Shown in pieces: positions 51,829-59,377 of a stretch of 64,000 nucleotides of DNA. The translations under genes were made by a program, and so were the position numbers. The first letter of the stretch is position 1; each line of letters begins with the position of its first letter. The stretch covers positions 310,001-374,000 of the forward strand of contig NZ_BMVM01000001.1 in NCBI RefSeq assembly GCF_014650715.1, written 5' to 3'. Source of the DNA: Streptomyces bluensis. Its GTDB lineage: Bacteria; Actinomycetota; Actinomycetes; Streptomycetales; Streptomycetaceae. The notes beneath the pieces are model-generated. The model worked only from the letters and a program-made list of their open reading frames with translations, made no database searches and was not told the DNA's origin.

Positions 51829-51850
51829 CCCTCGCGGTCACCAGCGAGGG
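51829..51850. terminator. Bidirectional hairpin between LacI and graspetide genes
   Basis: CCCTCGC / GCGAGGG with an 8-nt loop, covering the stop codon of the ATP-grasp gene and lying 18 bp after the LacI stop. Confidence 0.6.
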
Positions 51851-52794
51851 GTGGGCGGCCGCGGGTCCGGCCGGCGCCACGACAGCCACAGGGCGACCGC
51901 TTCCGCGATGGGCTGCTGCGTCTCCAGTTCGATGAAGCCGAACTGCCCGCCCTGATTGCATTCCAGGAACCACCACACCCCGTCCTCGTCCTCGGCGAAG
52001 TCGAAGGCGGCGTACGCGAGACCGGCGAGGGACAGGTACTCCAGTGCCGACGTGGAGATGCGGTCGGGCACGGGGACGGCCTCCCAGCCGTACCCGGTCT
52101 CCCCGTAGCGGCCGTCGATCTGACCGGGGGCGGCCCGCTTGCGGGCGGCGAACAGGCGGTCGCCGACGCAGGTCAGGCGGATGTCGGCCCTCTTCGGTAT
52201 GTACCGCTGCAGCAGCGCGGGGCCGGCGGCCACCGGGCCGAAGTCGGTGTCGGGCCCGATCAGCGTCGTCGGCAGGGCGACGGCGGGCTCGTCGGGCGGC
52301 GGGCCCGAGGCCGACTTCACGACCACGTCCCGGTGCAGCTCGGCGAACTGCTCGGCCACCTTCGGTGCCGTGGTGAAGACGGTCGGGGGGACGGCGAAGC
52401 CGCTGACGTGGGCGACCCTCAACTGCCAGGGTTTGTGCCGCGCCTGGTCGGCGTTGCCCGGGTGGTTCATCCACGCGGGCGACGCCGAGTAGAGCATGCC
52501 GTAGAGCGCCTGCCGCGTCTCCGCGGTCAGCCATGCCGACGGCTGGGCCGCGTGGGCGGCGGGGTCGCCCGGCCTGCGCACCCACACGGAACGCAGGCCG
52601 CCCATGCTCAGCACGTGCCCGTTGACCGACAGATGGCCGTCGAAGTCGCCGTGTGCGTAGTCGGCCGACAGCACGGCCTTTCCCGGGATGTCGGCCGGAT
52701 CGAGGCGCATCACCGGCGCGCCCAGTCTGCCCAGCTCCGCCACCACCATGTCGGCGGTGACGTCCTGCTCCGACGTGAGGATCAGTACGGTCAC
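51838..52794 (-). CDS. tgmB: ATP-grasp graspetide maturase (TgmB / SAV_5884-type)
   Basis: 318 residues. N-terminal VLILTSEQDVTADMVVAELGRLGAPVMRLDPADIP, the pre-ATP-grasp lobe; WMNHPGNADQARHKPWQLRVA; ATP lysine region DVVVKSASG; FGPVAAGPALLQRYIPKRADIRLTCVGD; and the metal site YAAFDFAEDEDGVWWFLECNQGGQFGFIE (Asp, Glu, Asn). This is the actinobacterial ATP-grasp ribosomal-peptide maturase family, related to MvdC/MvdD, which forms side-chain ester or amide macrocycles in a precursor peptide. GTG 52794 lies 12 bp after the precursor gene. No O-methyltransferase is adjacent. Confidence 0.92.
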   Translation of the reverse strand: MTVLILTSEQDVTADMVVAELGRLGAPVMRLDPADIPGKAVLSADYAHGDFDGHLSVNGHVLSMGGLRSVWVRRPGDPAAHAAQPSAWLTAETRQALYGMLYSASPAWMNHPGNADQARHKPWQLRVAHVSGFAVPPTVFTTAPKVAEQFAELHRDVVVKSASGPPPDEPAVALPTTLIGPDTDFGPVAAGPALLQRYIPKRADIRLTCVGDRLFAARKRAAPGQIDGRYGETGYGWEAVPVPDRISTSALEYLSLAGLAYAAFDFAEDEDGVWWFLECNQGGQFGFIELETQQPIAEAVALWLSWRRPDPRPPTPRW

Positions 52795-52806
52795 GGGCGG
52801 CGGCTG

Positions 52807-52998
52807 TCAGTCGTCGAAGTGCGTCTGGGAGCCCGCCGTGGACGTCGTGGTGCCGACCGCGAGCAGGAGGTCCCGGTCGGTGACGGCGGGACGGCCGTCG
52901 CCGAGCACGTTCAGCTGCAACGACGCGTCGAAGCTGTAGGGCTCCACCACGATCGGCAGGGCTCTGGGCCGGACGTAGTTCAGGGTGAACGGTCGCAA
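52807..52998 (-). CDS. tgmA: Graspetide precursor peptide (ATP-grasp-modified RiPP, TgmA-like)
   Basis: 63 residues. TTG 52998 is the preferred start because GGGAGG lies 6 bp upstream; the in-frame ATG 53034 abuts AAGGA and falls within an inverted repeat. The leader begins RPFTLNYVRPRAL, the conserved RPF-N-RP segment recognised by this maturase class; a middle PYSFDASLQLNVLGDGRP follows; the C-terminal core is TTTSTAGSQTHFDD. Thr and Ser would be the ester donors and the terminal Asp pair the acceptors, so at most two side-chain rings are possible if only Asp/Glu of the core are used (inference). Confidence 0.85.
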   Translation of the reverse strand: MRPFTLNYVRPRALPIVVEPYSFDASLQLNVLGDGRPAVTDRDLLLAVGTTTSTAGSQTHFDD

Positions 52999-53032
52999 GG
53001 CGAACCTCCCAGGTCGAACGATGTCTATACGC

Positions 53033-53062
53033 ATTCCTTAACGTCCGTCTCTCGTAAGGAAT
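53033..53062. promoter_or_regulatory. Inverted repeat in the graspetide promoter region
   Basis: ATTCCTTA (53033-53040) and TAAGGAAT (53055-53062) with a 14-bp spacer, 35 bp upstream of the TTG start. The flanks are AT-rich. It may be an operator or part of the promoter. Confidence 0.55.
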
Positions 53063-53255
53063 TCATCACTTTCCGCCACATCAGGGTGAAGGTCATCACA
53101 TCAACCTTGGGGCTCGATTCTGCGTCCGCCTCCTCGCGGCACGGGTCGGCACCGGCGGATGGTGGTGGCGGCCGGGGCCCGCGTGAAAGGCTCGCCCCGC
53201 ACGGTCACCGTCAGGGGCCGGTGGCGTACGGGATCGGCACACGAGAGGCGGCGGC

Positions 53256-54149
53256 ATGCGCATCGGACTGCTCGGTACAGGACCGTGGGCCGACATGGCC
53301 CATGCCCCGGCGTTGAGCGGGCATCCCGGACTGGACTTCGTGGGGGTGTGGGGCAGGCGCGCGGAGGCGGCCGAGGAGCTGGCCGACCGGCACGGCACAC
53401 GAGCGTACGAGGACGTCGACGCGCTGCTCGCCGAGGTGGACGCGGTGGCTTTCGCGCTGCCTCCGTCCGTGCAGGCCCCGCTCGCCGTACGCGCCGCGCG
53501 GGCGCGGTGCCATCTGTTGCTGGACAAGCCCGTCGCGACCAGCGTCGAGGAGGGGCGGGCCCTCGTCGAGGCGGCCCGCGAGACCGGGGTTTCCTCGGTC
53601 GTGTTCTTCACCGCCCGTTTCCAGACGGCGACGGAGGCCTGGGTCGCCGAACAGGCCGCCGTGGACGGCTGGTTCACGGCGCGGGCGGAGTGGCTCGGCT
53701 CGGTGTTCACCAGCGACAGTCCGTTCGGGGCGTCGCCGTGGCGCCGGGAGAAGGGGGGCCTGTGGGACGTCGGTCCGCACGCCCTGTCGCTGCTGCTGCC
53801 GGTGCTCGGCGATGTCACGCGGGTGGCGGCCGCCGCACGCGGCCCGCAGGACACCGTCCATCTGGTCCTCGAACACGTCGGCGGGGCGTCGAGCACTCTC
53901 ACCCTCAGCCTCACGGCCCCGCCGCCGGCCGCCGGGGCCACGGTGGAGGTGCGCGGCAAGGCCGGGATCACGGTTCTGCCCCCGGCCTCCGAGGGAGCGG
54001 TGGAGGCGCTCAAGCGGGCCGCCGACGCCCTCCTCGCCGCCGTCGAGACCGGCCGCCCGCACCCCTGCGACGCTGCCTTCGGCCTGCGGGTGACGGAGAT
54101 ACTCGCCGAGGCCGAGGGACAGTTGGGCGGTGCGGGCGGGCGGCGCTGA
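53256..54149 (+). CDS. Gfo/Idh/MocA-family oxidoreductase
   Basis: 297 residues, shorter than the usual 330-400. Rossmann start MRIGLLGTGPWADMAHAPAL, a substitute for the EKP motif (LLDKPVATSVEEGRAL, catalytic Lys in DKP), and the substrate-domain GLWDVGPHALSLLLPVLGD with Asp and His. The sugar substrate is unknown. ATG 53256 follows GAGAGGCGG. It is divergent from the graspetide pair and not obviously part of it. Confidence 0.9.
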   Translation: MRIGLLGTGPWADMAHAPALSGHPGLDFVGVWGRRAEAAEELADRHGTRAYEDVDALLAEVDAVAFALPPSVQAPLAVRAARARCHLLLDKPVATSVEEGRALVEAARETGVSSVVFFTARFQTATEAWVAEQAAVDGWFTARAEWLGSVFTSDSPFGASPWRREKGGLWDVGPHALSLLLPVLGDVTRVAAAARGPQDTVHLVLEHVGGASSTLTLSLTAPPPAAGATVEVRGKAGITVLPPASEGAVEALKRAADALLAAVETGRPHPCDAAFGLRVTEILAEAEGQLGGAGGRR

Positions 54150-54311
54150 CCACGCGTCCCGTCTCGTTCCACGTCACCCCGCCACAACTCGGCCGCTTCG
54201 AGGGCTGGTCGGCACGCACCGTGGTGACGGATGCTGTGGGCCGCACTTCGTTCCTGTCACACACGACGGCGAAGGAGACTGCCCGGTGCTGGCTGTGGGG
54301 GATCCGGTCCG

Positions 54312-55502
54312 ATGAGCGATGCCGAGGACGCGAGGAAGGTCGACAGGGGGCGCGCCCGGCCGAGCTGTCCGGTCCACCGGGCGGCCGACGGGCCCTGGCA
54401 GGTGCACGGTTACGCGGCCGCACGGTCGGTGCTGCGCAGTTCCGGGACCGTGCAGGCCGGGCTGGGCATCGAGACCGTGGAGAAACTGCCGCCGAACGTC
54501 CGCCGACCGGTGCTGTACCGGGACGGCCCCGAGCACCGGGAACACCGGCGGCAGACCGCGCGCTTCTTCACTCCGCGCCGGGTGGACGAGCACTACCGCG
54601 ACCTCATGGTGCGCATTGCGGAGCAGCAGTTGGAGACGCTGCGCACGAAGGGTGAGGCGCAACTGGCCGACCTGGGCTTCGGGATGGCCATCGGAGTGGT
54701 GAGCGAGATCATCGGCCTGCGGTACAGCAGGCCGGGCATCCGCCGACGGCTGGAGCGCTTCTTCCCCGAGAAGTTCGGCACACCGGGTCTGACCAGTGCC
54801 CGTGGCATCTACTGGTTCTTCCGGCAGAACACCAACTGGCTCCGTATCTACCTCGCCGACGTACGCCCCGCCATCCGCGCCCACCGGCGCCGCGCGCACG
54901 ACGACCTGATCTCGCATCTGATCGACGAGGGCTGCACGGACGCCGAGATCCTCGGCGAGTGCCTCACCTTCGCCGCCGCCGGAATGGTCACCACGCGGGA
55001 GTTCATCTCTGTGGCCGCGTGGCACCTGTTCAGCGACGCCGAGCTGCTCGGCCGTTACCGGGCCGCGGACGAGGCAGGGCGCCTGGCGGTGCTCCAGGAA
55101 CTCCTGCGGCTGGAGCCCGTGGTCGGCCGGCTGCGCCGCCGGGCCACGGCCGAACTGCGGGTGCCCACGGCCGACGGGCCCGTTCTCGTGCGGCCCGGCG
55201 AGTTCGTCGACATCTTCCTCGACGACGCCAACACCGATGCGGACGTGGTGGGTTGCCGGCCGTTGCTGGTCCAGCCGGGCCGGGACCTCGCGGAGGGCCC
55301 CGGCGCGGCGGGGCTGGCCTTCGGTGACGGCGCGCACCGCTGTCCCGGGGCGGTCGTCGCGCTCCAGGAGGCCGACATCTTCCTCACTCGTCTCTTCGCT
55401 CTGGACGGCGTCCGGATGACGGCACGGCCACGTGTCTCCTTCAAGGACGACATCGGGGGTTACGAGATCCGTGGCCTGACCGTGGCGCTCGGCCAGGTCT
55501 GA
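54312..55502 (+). CDS. Cytochrome P450
   Basis: 396 residues, soluble bacterial type. I-helix oxygen site AAAGMVTTREF, ExxR in LQELLRLEPVV, and the heme loop LAFGDGAHRCPGAVVALQEADIFL with the cysteine ligand. The short N-terminus with SCPVHRAADGPWQVHGYAAAR is typical of several Streptomyces P450s of unknown substrate. ATG 54312 follows a G-rich stretch. It converges with helR, whose stop lies 8 bp away. Confidence 0.93.
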   Translation: MSDAEDARKVDRGRARPSCPVHRAADGPWQVHGYAAARSVLRSSGTVQAGLGIETVEKLPPNVRRPVLYRDGPEHREHRRQTARFFTPRRVDEHYRDLMVRIAEQQLETLRTKGEAQLADLGFGMAIGVVSEIIGLRYSRPGIRRRLERFFPEKFGTPGLTSARGIYWFFRQNTNWLRIYLADVRPAIRAHRRRAHDDLISHLIDEGCTDAEILGECLTFAAAGMVTTREFISVAAWHLFSDAELLGRYRAADEAGRLAVLQELLRLEPVVGRLRRRATAELRVPTADGPVLVRPGEFVDIFLDDANTDADVVGCRPLLVQPGRDLAEGPGAAGLAFGDGAHRCPGAVVALQEADIFLTRLFALDGVRMTARPRVSFKDDIGGYEIRGLTVALGQV

Positions 55503-55509
55503 CGGGGAG

Positions 55510-57714
55510 TCAGTGCTGGACGGTCCGCCAGGAGCTCGTGAGGATGACGAGTTGCCGGGTGGCCCGGGTCATCGCGACATAGCGGTCAACCGCTCCTTCG
55601 ATGCCCTCGCCGAACTCCTCCGGGTCGACGAGGACGACCAGGTCGAACTCAAGCCCCTTCGACAGCTCCGGGGTCAGCGACCGGACGCGGGAGGTCGTCC
55701 GGAACGCGGGATCGCCGATGACGCAGGCGATCCCGTCGGCGTGTTCGGCGAGCCAGTCGTCGAGGATCGAGCGCAGCTCCGAAGCGGATCCGTGGACGAC
55801 GGGGACGTGGCTGCTGCGGATGGACGTCGGCACGTTGGCGTCCGGGAGCACGGCCCGGATGACCGGTTCGGCTTCCGCCATGATTTCTTCCGGCGTCCGG
55901 TAGTTGATGCTCAGGGAGGCCAGCCTGATCCGGTCGAGCCCGACCCGGTCGAGCCGTTCCTGCCACGACTCCGTGAATCCGTGCCTGGCCTGGGCCCGGT
56001 CCCCGACGATGGTGAAGCTCCGGGACGGGCACCGCAGCAGCAGCATCTGCCACTCCGCGTCGGTCAGTTCCTGGGCCTCGTCCACGACGATGTGCGCGAA
56101 CGGACCGGCGAGCAGGTCCGGAGCGGGGACGGTCAGTTCGGACTCGTCCACCAGGCTGACCTTGGCGTCCTCGCCCCGCAGCATCCTGACCAGGCCTTCG
56201 CCCTCGTCTCCGTCGGCGCCGGAGTCGGCGGCGGCCTCGATGAGGTTGTCGACGACCTGCGCCATGCGTGTGCGCTGGGCGGCGAGGACGGCCTCGTGCC
56301 GACGCTTGCGCCGTGCCGCCTCCGGGTCACCGAGCCGCTGCCGTGCCGCGTCCAGGAGCGGCAGGTCGGACACCGTCCAGGCGTGGGGGTCCGCGCGCTG
56401 GAGCCGCTGAACGTCATCGCGGCTGAGCCAGGGAGCGCACATCCGCAAGTAGGCGGGGACCGACCACAGGTCGCCGACGAGATCGGCGGCTTCGAGCAGC
56501 GGCCACGCGCGGTTGAACGCCGTGAGCAGCTCCCTGTTCTGCGTCAGCGACCTGCGGAGCAGGTCGGCCGGGACGTCGCCGTCCATCGCCGAGGCATCGT
56601 CGTGCTGGTCCACCAGGATCGTGAGCAGTTCCTCCCAGATCTGGTCGCGTGCCTCGTTGTGCGGGGTACCGGGTTCCGCCGCCTCGAAGGCGGCGGCCCA
56701 GTCGTCGGCGCTCAGCCGGATGTCGGACCAGTGGGTTGTGATCGTCATCCCTTCAGTGGGCGGCTCCTCATAGAACCTGACGGCCTTCTCGATCGCCTTG
56801 ACCAGGTCCGCGGACGACTTCAGGCGGGCCACGTCCGGGTCGGCCTCGACCGCCGCCTCGGCTCCCTCGGCGACGAGGTCCCGCAGCGTGCAGGTCTGCA
56901 CGCCCTCCTCTCCGAGGCTGGGGAGGACATCGGAGACGTAGGCCAGGTAGGGCCGGTGCGGACCGACGAACAGCACGCCGCCCCGGCGGTGACCGAGACG
57001 CGGGTCGGAGTGGAGGAGATAGGCGGAGCGGTGCAGAGCGACGACGGTCTTCCCCGTACCCGGACCGCCGTCGACGACGAGAGCGCCGCGGGATCCCGCG
57101 CGGATGATGGCGTCCTGGTCGGCCTGGATGGTGCCGAGCACGTCCCGCATCCGTGACGACCGCTCGCTGCCCAGGCTGGCGATGAAGGCGGACTGGTCGT
57201 CCAGCGCGGCGTGCCCGGTGAACCCGTCCGAGGTGAACACCTCGTCCCAGTAGTCGCTGACCCGGCCACCGGTCCAGCGATACCTGCGGCGGCTTGCCAG
57301 CCCCATCGGGTTGGCGTGGGTGGCTCCGAAGAACGGCTCGGCCGCCGGGGAGCGCCAGTCGACCAGCAGCCGACGCCCCACGCTGTCCATGAGGCCGAGT
57401 CGTCCGACGTACACGGGCTCGGCGTCGTCCGCGCCGACCATGTGGCCGAGGCACAGGTCCAGGCCGAAGCGACGCAGTGTGCGCAGGCGAGCGGTCAGCC
57501 GGTGGATCTCCAGGTCCCGGTCCATCGCCTGTTGGCCCAGGCCGCCGGGTGCCCTGCGCTGGGTGTCGAGGCGGTCGGACAGTTCGGCGATCGTCTGCGC
57601 GAGACACTCCGCGATGGCCGCGAAGTGCCGCTCGTCGTCGGCGATCAGCTTCGGGTCGGCCTTGGGAGCGAGGCGATCGGGCAGGTCGAACGCGCTGGTG
57701 GTCAGGGGTTCCAT
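55510..57714 (-). CDS. helR: HelR: RNA polymerase recycling motor ATPase (HelD-like), rifamycin protection
   Basis: 734 residues. UvrD-like superfamily 1 architecture: N-terminal coiled coil (about 25-80, IADDERHFAAIAECLAQTIAELSDRLD), Walker A VVDGGPGTGKTVVALHR (about 217-233), Walker B HIVVDEAQELTDAEW, motif FTIVGDRAQARHG, SINYRTPEEI, and C-terminal VRSLTPELSKGLEFDLVVLVDP and YVAMTRATRQLVIL. Streptomyces HelR dissociates RNA polymerase and displaces rifamycins from it. It lies 211 bp downstream of the Rgt-like gene in the same direction, and the rifamycin-associated element is upstream of that gene. ATG 57714 has a weak ribosome site. Confidence 0.9.
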   Translation of the reverse strand: MEPLTTSAFDLPDRLAPKADPKLIADDERHFAAIAECLAQTIAELSDRLDTQRRAPGGLGQQAMDRDLEIHRLTARLRTLRRFGLDLCLGHMVGADDAEPVYVGRLGLMDSVGRRLLVDWRSPAAEPFFGATHANPMGLASRRRYRWTGGRVSDYWDEVFTSDGFTGHAALDDQSAFIASLGSERSSRMRDVLGTIQADQDAIIRAGSRGALVVDGGPGTGKTVVALHRSAYLLHSDPRLGHRRGGVLFVGPHRPYLAYVSDVLPSLGEEGVQTCTLRDLVAEGAEAAVEADPDVARLKSSADLVKAIEKAVRFYEEPPTEGMTITTHWSDIRLSADDWAAAFEAAEPGTPHNEARDQIWEELLTILVDQHDDASAMDGDVPADLLRRSLTQNRELLTAFNRAWPLLEAADLVGDLWSVPAYLRMCAPWLSRDDVQRLQRADPHAWTVSDLPLLDAARQRLGDPEAARRKRRHEAVLAAQRTRMAQVVDNLIEAAADSGADGDEGEGLVRMLRGEDAKVSLVDESELTVPAPDLLAGPFAHIVVDEAQELTDAEWQMLLLRCPSRSFTIVGDRAQARHGFTESWQERLDRVGLDRIRLASLSINYRTPEEIMAEAEPVIRAVLPDANVPTSIRSSHVPVVHGSASELRSILDDWLAEHADGIACVIGDPAFRTTSRVRSLTPELSKGLEFDLVVLVDPEEFGEGIEGAVDRYVAMTRATRQLVILTSSWRTVQH

Positions 57715-57897
57715 GTCATCAGTTCCGATCTGAGGCCGCTCGCGGCCGTGGCGTGCGGCACGGCGTGAGGACCGGCGTGACGGGCCTGGGGGCCACGGCG
57801 GGCGGCGCTCCGCCTCGATGTGCCCCCTGGCCGTTGTCGGTTCAGCTCGCCGGGGTGTACGGGTTCTCGTGTTCCGGGGTTTCCGGGGTTTCGGGTC

Positions 57898-57918
57898 GGG
57901 GCCTGGCTCGGCGGCCCC
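57898..57918 (-). terminator. Hairpin after the glycosyltransferase gene
   Basis: GGGGCC / GGCCCC with a 9-nt loop, 8 bp past the stop at 57926. Its outer bases resemble the rifamycin-associated element, but the inner TTGC/GCAA core is absent, so it is read as an attenuator or terminator. Confidence 0.45.
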
Positions 57919-57925
57919 GCGTGGC

Positions 57926-59158
57926 TCACGCGGACACGGGCGGCCGTTCGCGGCTCATCTCGAACAGCAACTGCGCGGCCACCGTCGCCCCGTCGGCGCG
58001 GACCCACCCGGCCACGGCGGTCGCTCGTGCGCGGGTCTCGGGGGCCAGGGCTGTCCTGAGCGCGGCCGACAGGGACTCGAAGGACGGTGTCGGACCGTCG
58101 TGGGCCACACCGATGCCCAGGTCGGCCACCCGGCCGGCCCAGTACGGCTGGTCCGCCCCCTGCGGTACCACCACCTGAGACGCGCCGGCCCGGGTGGCCG
58201 TCGTCGTCGTGCCCGCGCCGCCGTGGTGCACGACGGTGGCCACCCGGCTGAACAGTGCCTGCTGGTTGACCTCGCCGACGACGAAGCAGTCGTCCCGGTC
58301 GTCGATCAGGGCCAGGTCGGCCCAGCCGCGGGCCACGACCGCGCGGCGGCCCTGCGCGCGGACCGCCTCGATGGCGACCCGGGCGACATCCGTCGACGTG
58401 TGCATGGGCATGCTGCCGAAGCCCACGTACACCGGTGGTGTACCGGCGTCCAGGAACGCCACCAACTCTGCCGGGAGCGGCGACACGTCGGGCAGGAGCC
58501 ACGCGCCGGTCTGGACGACGTCGAGGTCCGGGGTCTCCTGCCACGGGTCCAGGACCGGGTCCGTCGCCAGCCACGGCCGGTCGCCGATGACGTGGTCGCG
58601 GACGTTGTCGACCGGTGGCAGGCCGTTGGCCGCCCGGTTCGTGTTGAGCGCCGCGCCGAACAGCGCGTTGATGTTCCGGGCGTCCAGGTCCCACAGCACC
58701 CGGTTGTCGGTCACCTCCGGCGGGAACGGCCGGCCCGGATACGCCAGTGGCGCGTGGTGCGGCGACGGCAGGGTGAGCTGCTGGAAGACCACGGACACGG
58801 AGGGGATGCCCAGTTTCTCGGCCACCGACAGGGCGCCGGCCGCGGCCGGCATCATGCCGGTCGCCACCAGCACATCGCATCCCTCGGCCGCTGCGGTGAC
58901 CGCCTCGAACTGGCGGGCGATCAGATCGGCCGCGCGCTGGGGCATGGAGGACGGCGGCGGCGCCGCGGTCGCCAGCGCGCGTGCCGACGGGCCGACCGGC
59001 ACCAGCGGCACGCCGACACCGGCCAACCGCTGCGCGAAGTCCTCGTCCGGCGGCGCGCACACCCGCACCTCCGCACCGAGTGCCCGCAACCGCTCGGCGA
59101 GTCCCGCCAGCGGTTCGACGTCCCCGCGCGACCCATACGTCGACAGCACCACACGCAC
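57926..59158 (-). CDS. rgt: Macrolide-type glycosyltransferase, probable rifamycin glycosyltransferase (Rgt-like)
   Basis: 410 residues, GT-B fold of family GT1. N-terminal VVLSTYGSRGDVEPLAGLAERLRALG, middle PPVYVGFGSMPMHTSTD, and the nucleotide-sugar site VATVVHHGGAGTTTTATRAGASQVVVPQGADQPYWAGRVADLGIG. Enzymes of this type inactivate rifamycins by glucosylating the ansa chain hydroxyl. The rifamycin-associated element at 59216-59235 directly upstream and helR downstream support this role; without them it could be a macrolide glycosyltransferase. GTG 59158 is the likely start. Confidence 0.88.
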   Translation of the reverse strand: MRVVLSTYGSRGDVEPLAGLAERLRALGAEVRVCAPPDEDFAQRLAGVGVPLVPVGPSARALATAAPPPSSMPQRAADLIARQFEAVTAAAEGCDVLVATGMMPAAAGALSVAEKLGIPSVSVVFQQLTLPSPHHAPLAYPGRPFPPEVTDNRVLWDLDARNINALFGAALNTNRAANGLPPVDNVRDHVIGDRPWLATDPVLDPWQETPDLDVVQTGAWLLPDVSPLPAELVAFLDAGTPPVYVGFGSMPMHTSTDVARVAIEAVRAQGRRAVVARGWADLALIDDRDDCFVVGEVNQQALFSRVATVVHHGGAGTTTTATRAGASQVVVPQGADQPYWAGRVADLGIGVAHDGPTPSFESLSAALRTALAPETRARATAVAGWVRADGATVAAQLLFEMSRERPPVSA

Positions 59159-59215
59159 TTCGCACCGCCCGTTTCCGTAAGTCGTGGCTTCGGCCGGTGA
59201 TTCTGCGGCACGACC

Positions 59216-59235
59216 GGGGCCTTGCGGCAAGCCCC
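59216..59235. promoter_or_regulatory. Rifamycin-associated element (RAE)
   Basis: GGGGCCTTGCGGCAAGCCCC, an inverted repeat with the core CTTGC-G-GCAAG and GGGG/CCCC flanks, matching from memory the 19-bp RAE found before rifamycin-inducible genes in actinomycetes. It lies 58 bp upstream of the glycosyltransferase start and just after a TATAGC-like -10 box on the reverse strand (59243-59248). Confidence 0.85.
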
Positions 59236-59377
59236 CCAGTGCGCTATAAGTTGAGAGTGGCAAGGAGAGGGTGTGTCTCCGGGCCCTATTTTTTTGCCCT
59301 GTTTTCGCCGTGCTTTGCCCTCTGTTTTGTTCTCTGTGGACGGGCAACCCTCTCGGCTTCTGCGCCGTCTTCCGCCG

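Noticed and set aside
50582..52585. 667-codon reverse frame across the LacI gene and ATP-grasp gene
   Set aside because: It overlaps two genes with clear domains and has no recognisable domain of its own.
53034..53034. ATG start for the graspetide precursor, giving 75 residues
   Set aside because: AAGGA directly abuts it and it lies inside an inverted repeat, whereas TTG 52998 has an ideal ribosome site and begins at the conserved leader motif.
57898..57918. Second rifamycin-associated element in front of helR
   Set aside because: Only the GGGGCC/GGCCCC outer bases match; the CTTGC/GCAAG core is missing and it sits at the glycosyltransferase stop.
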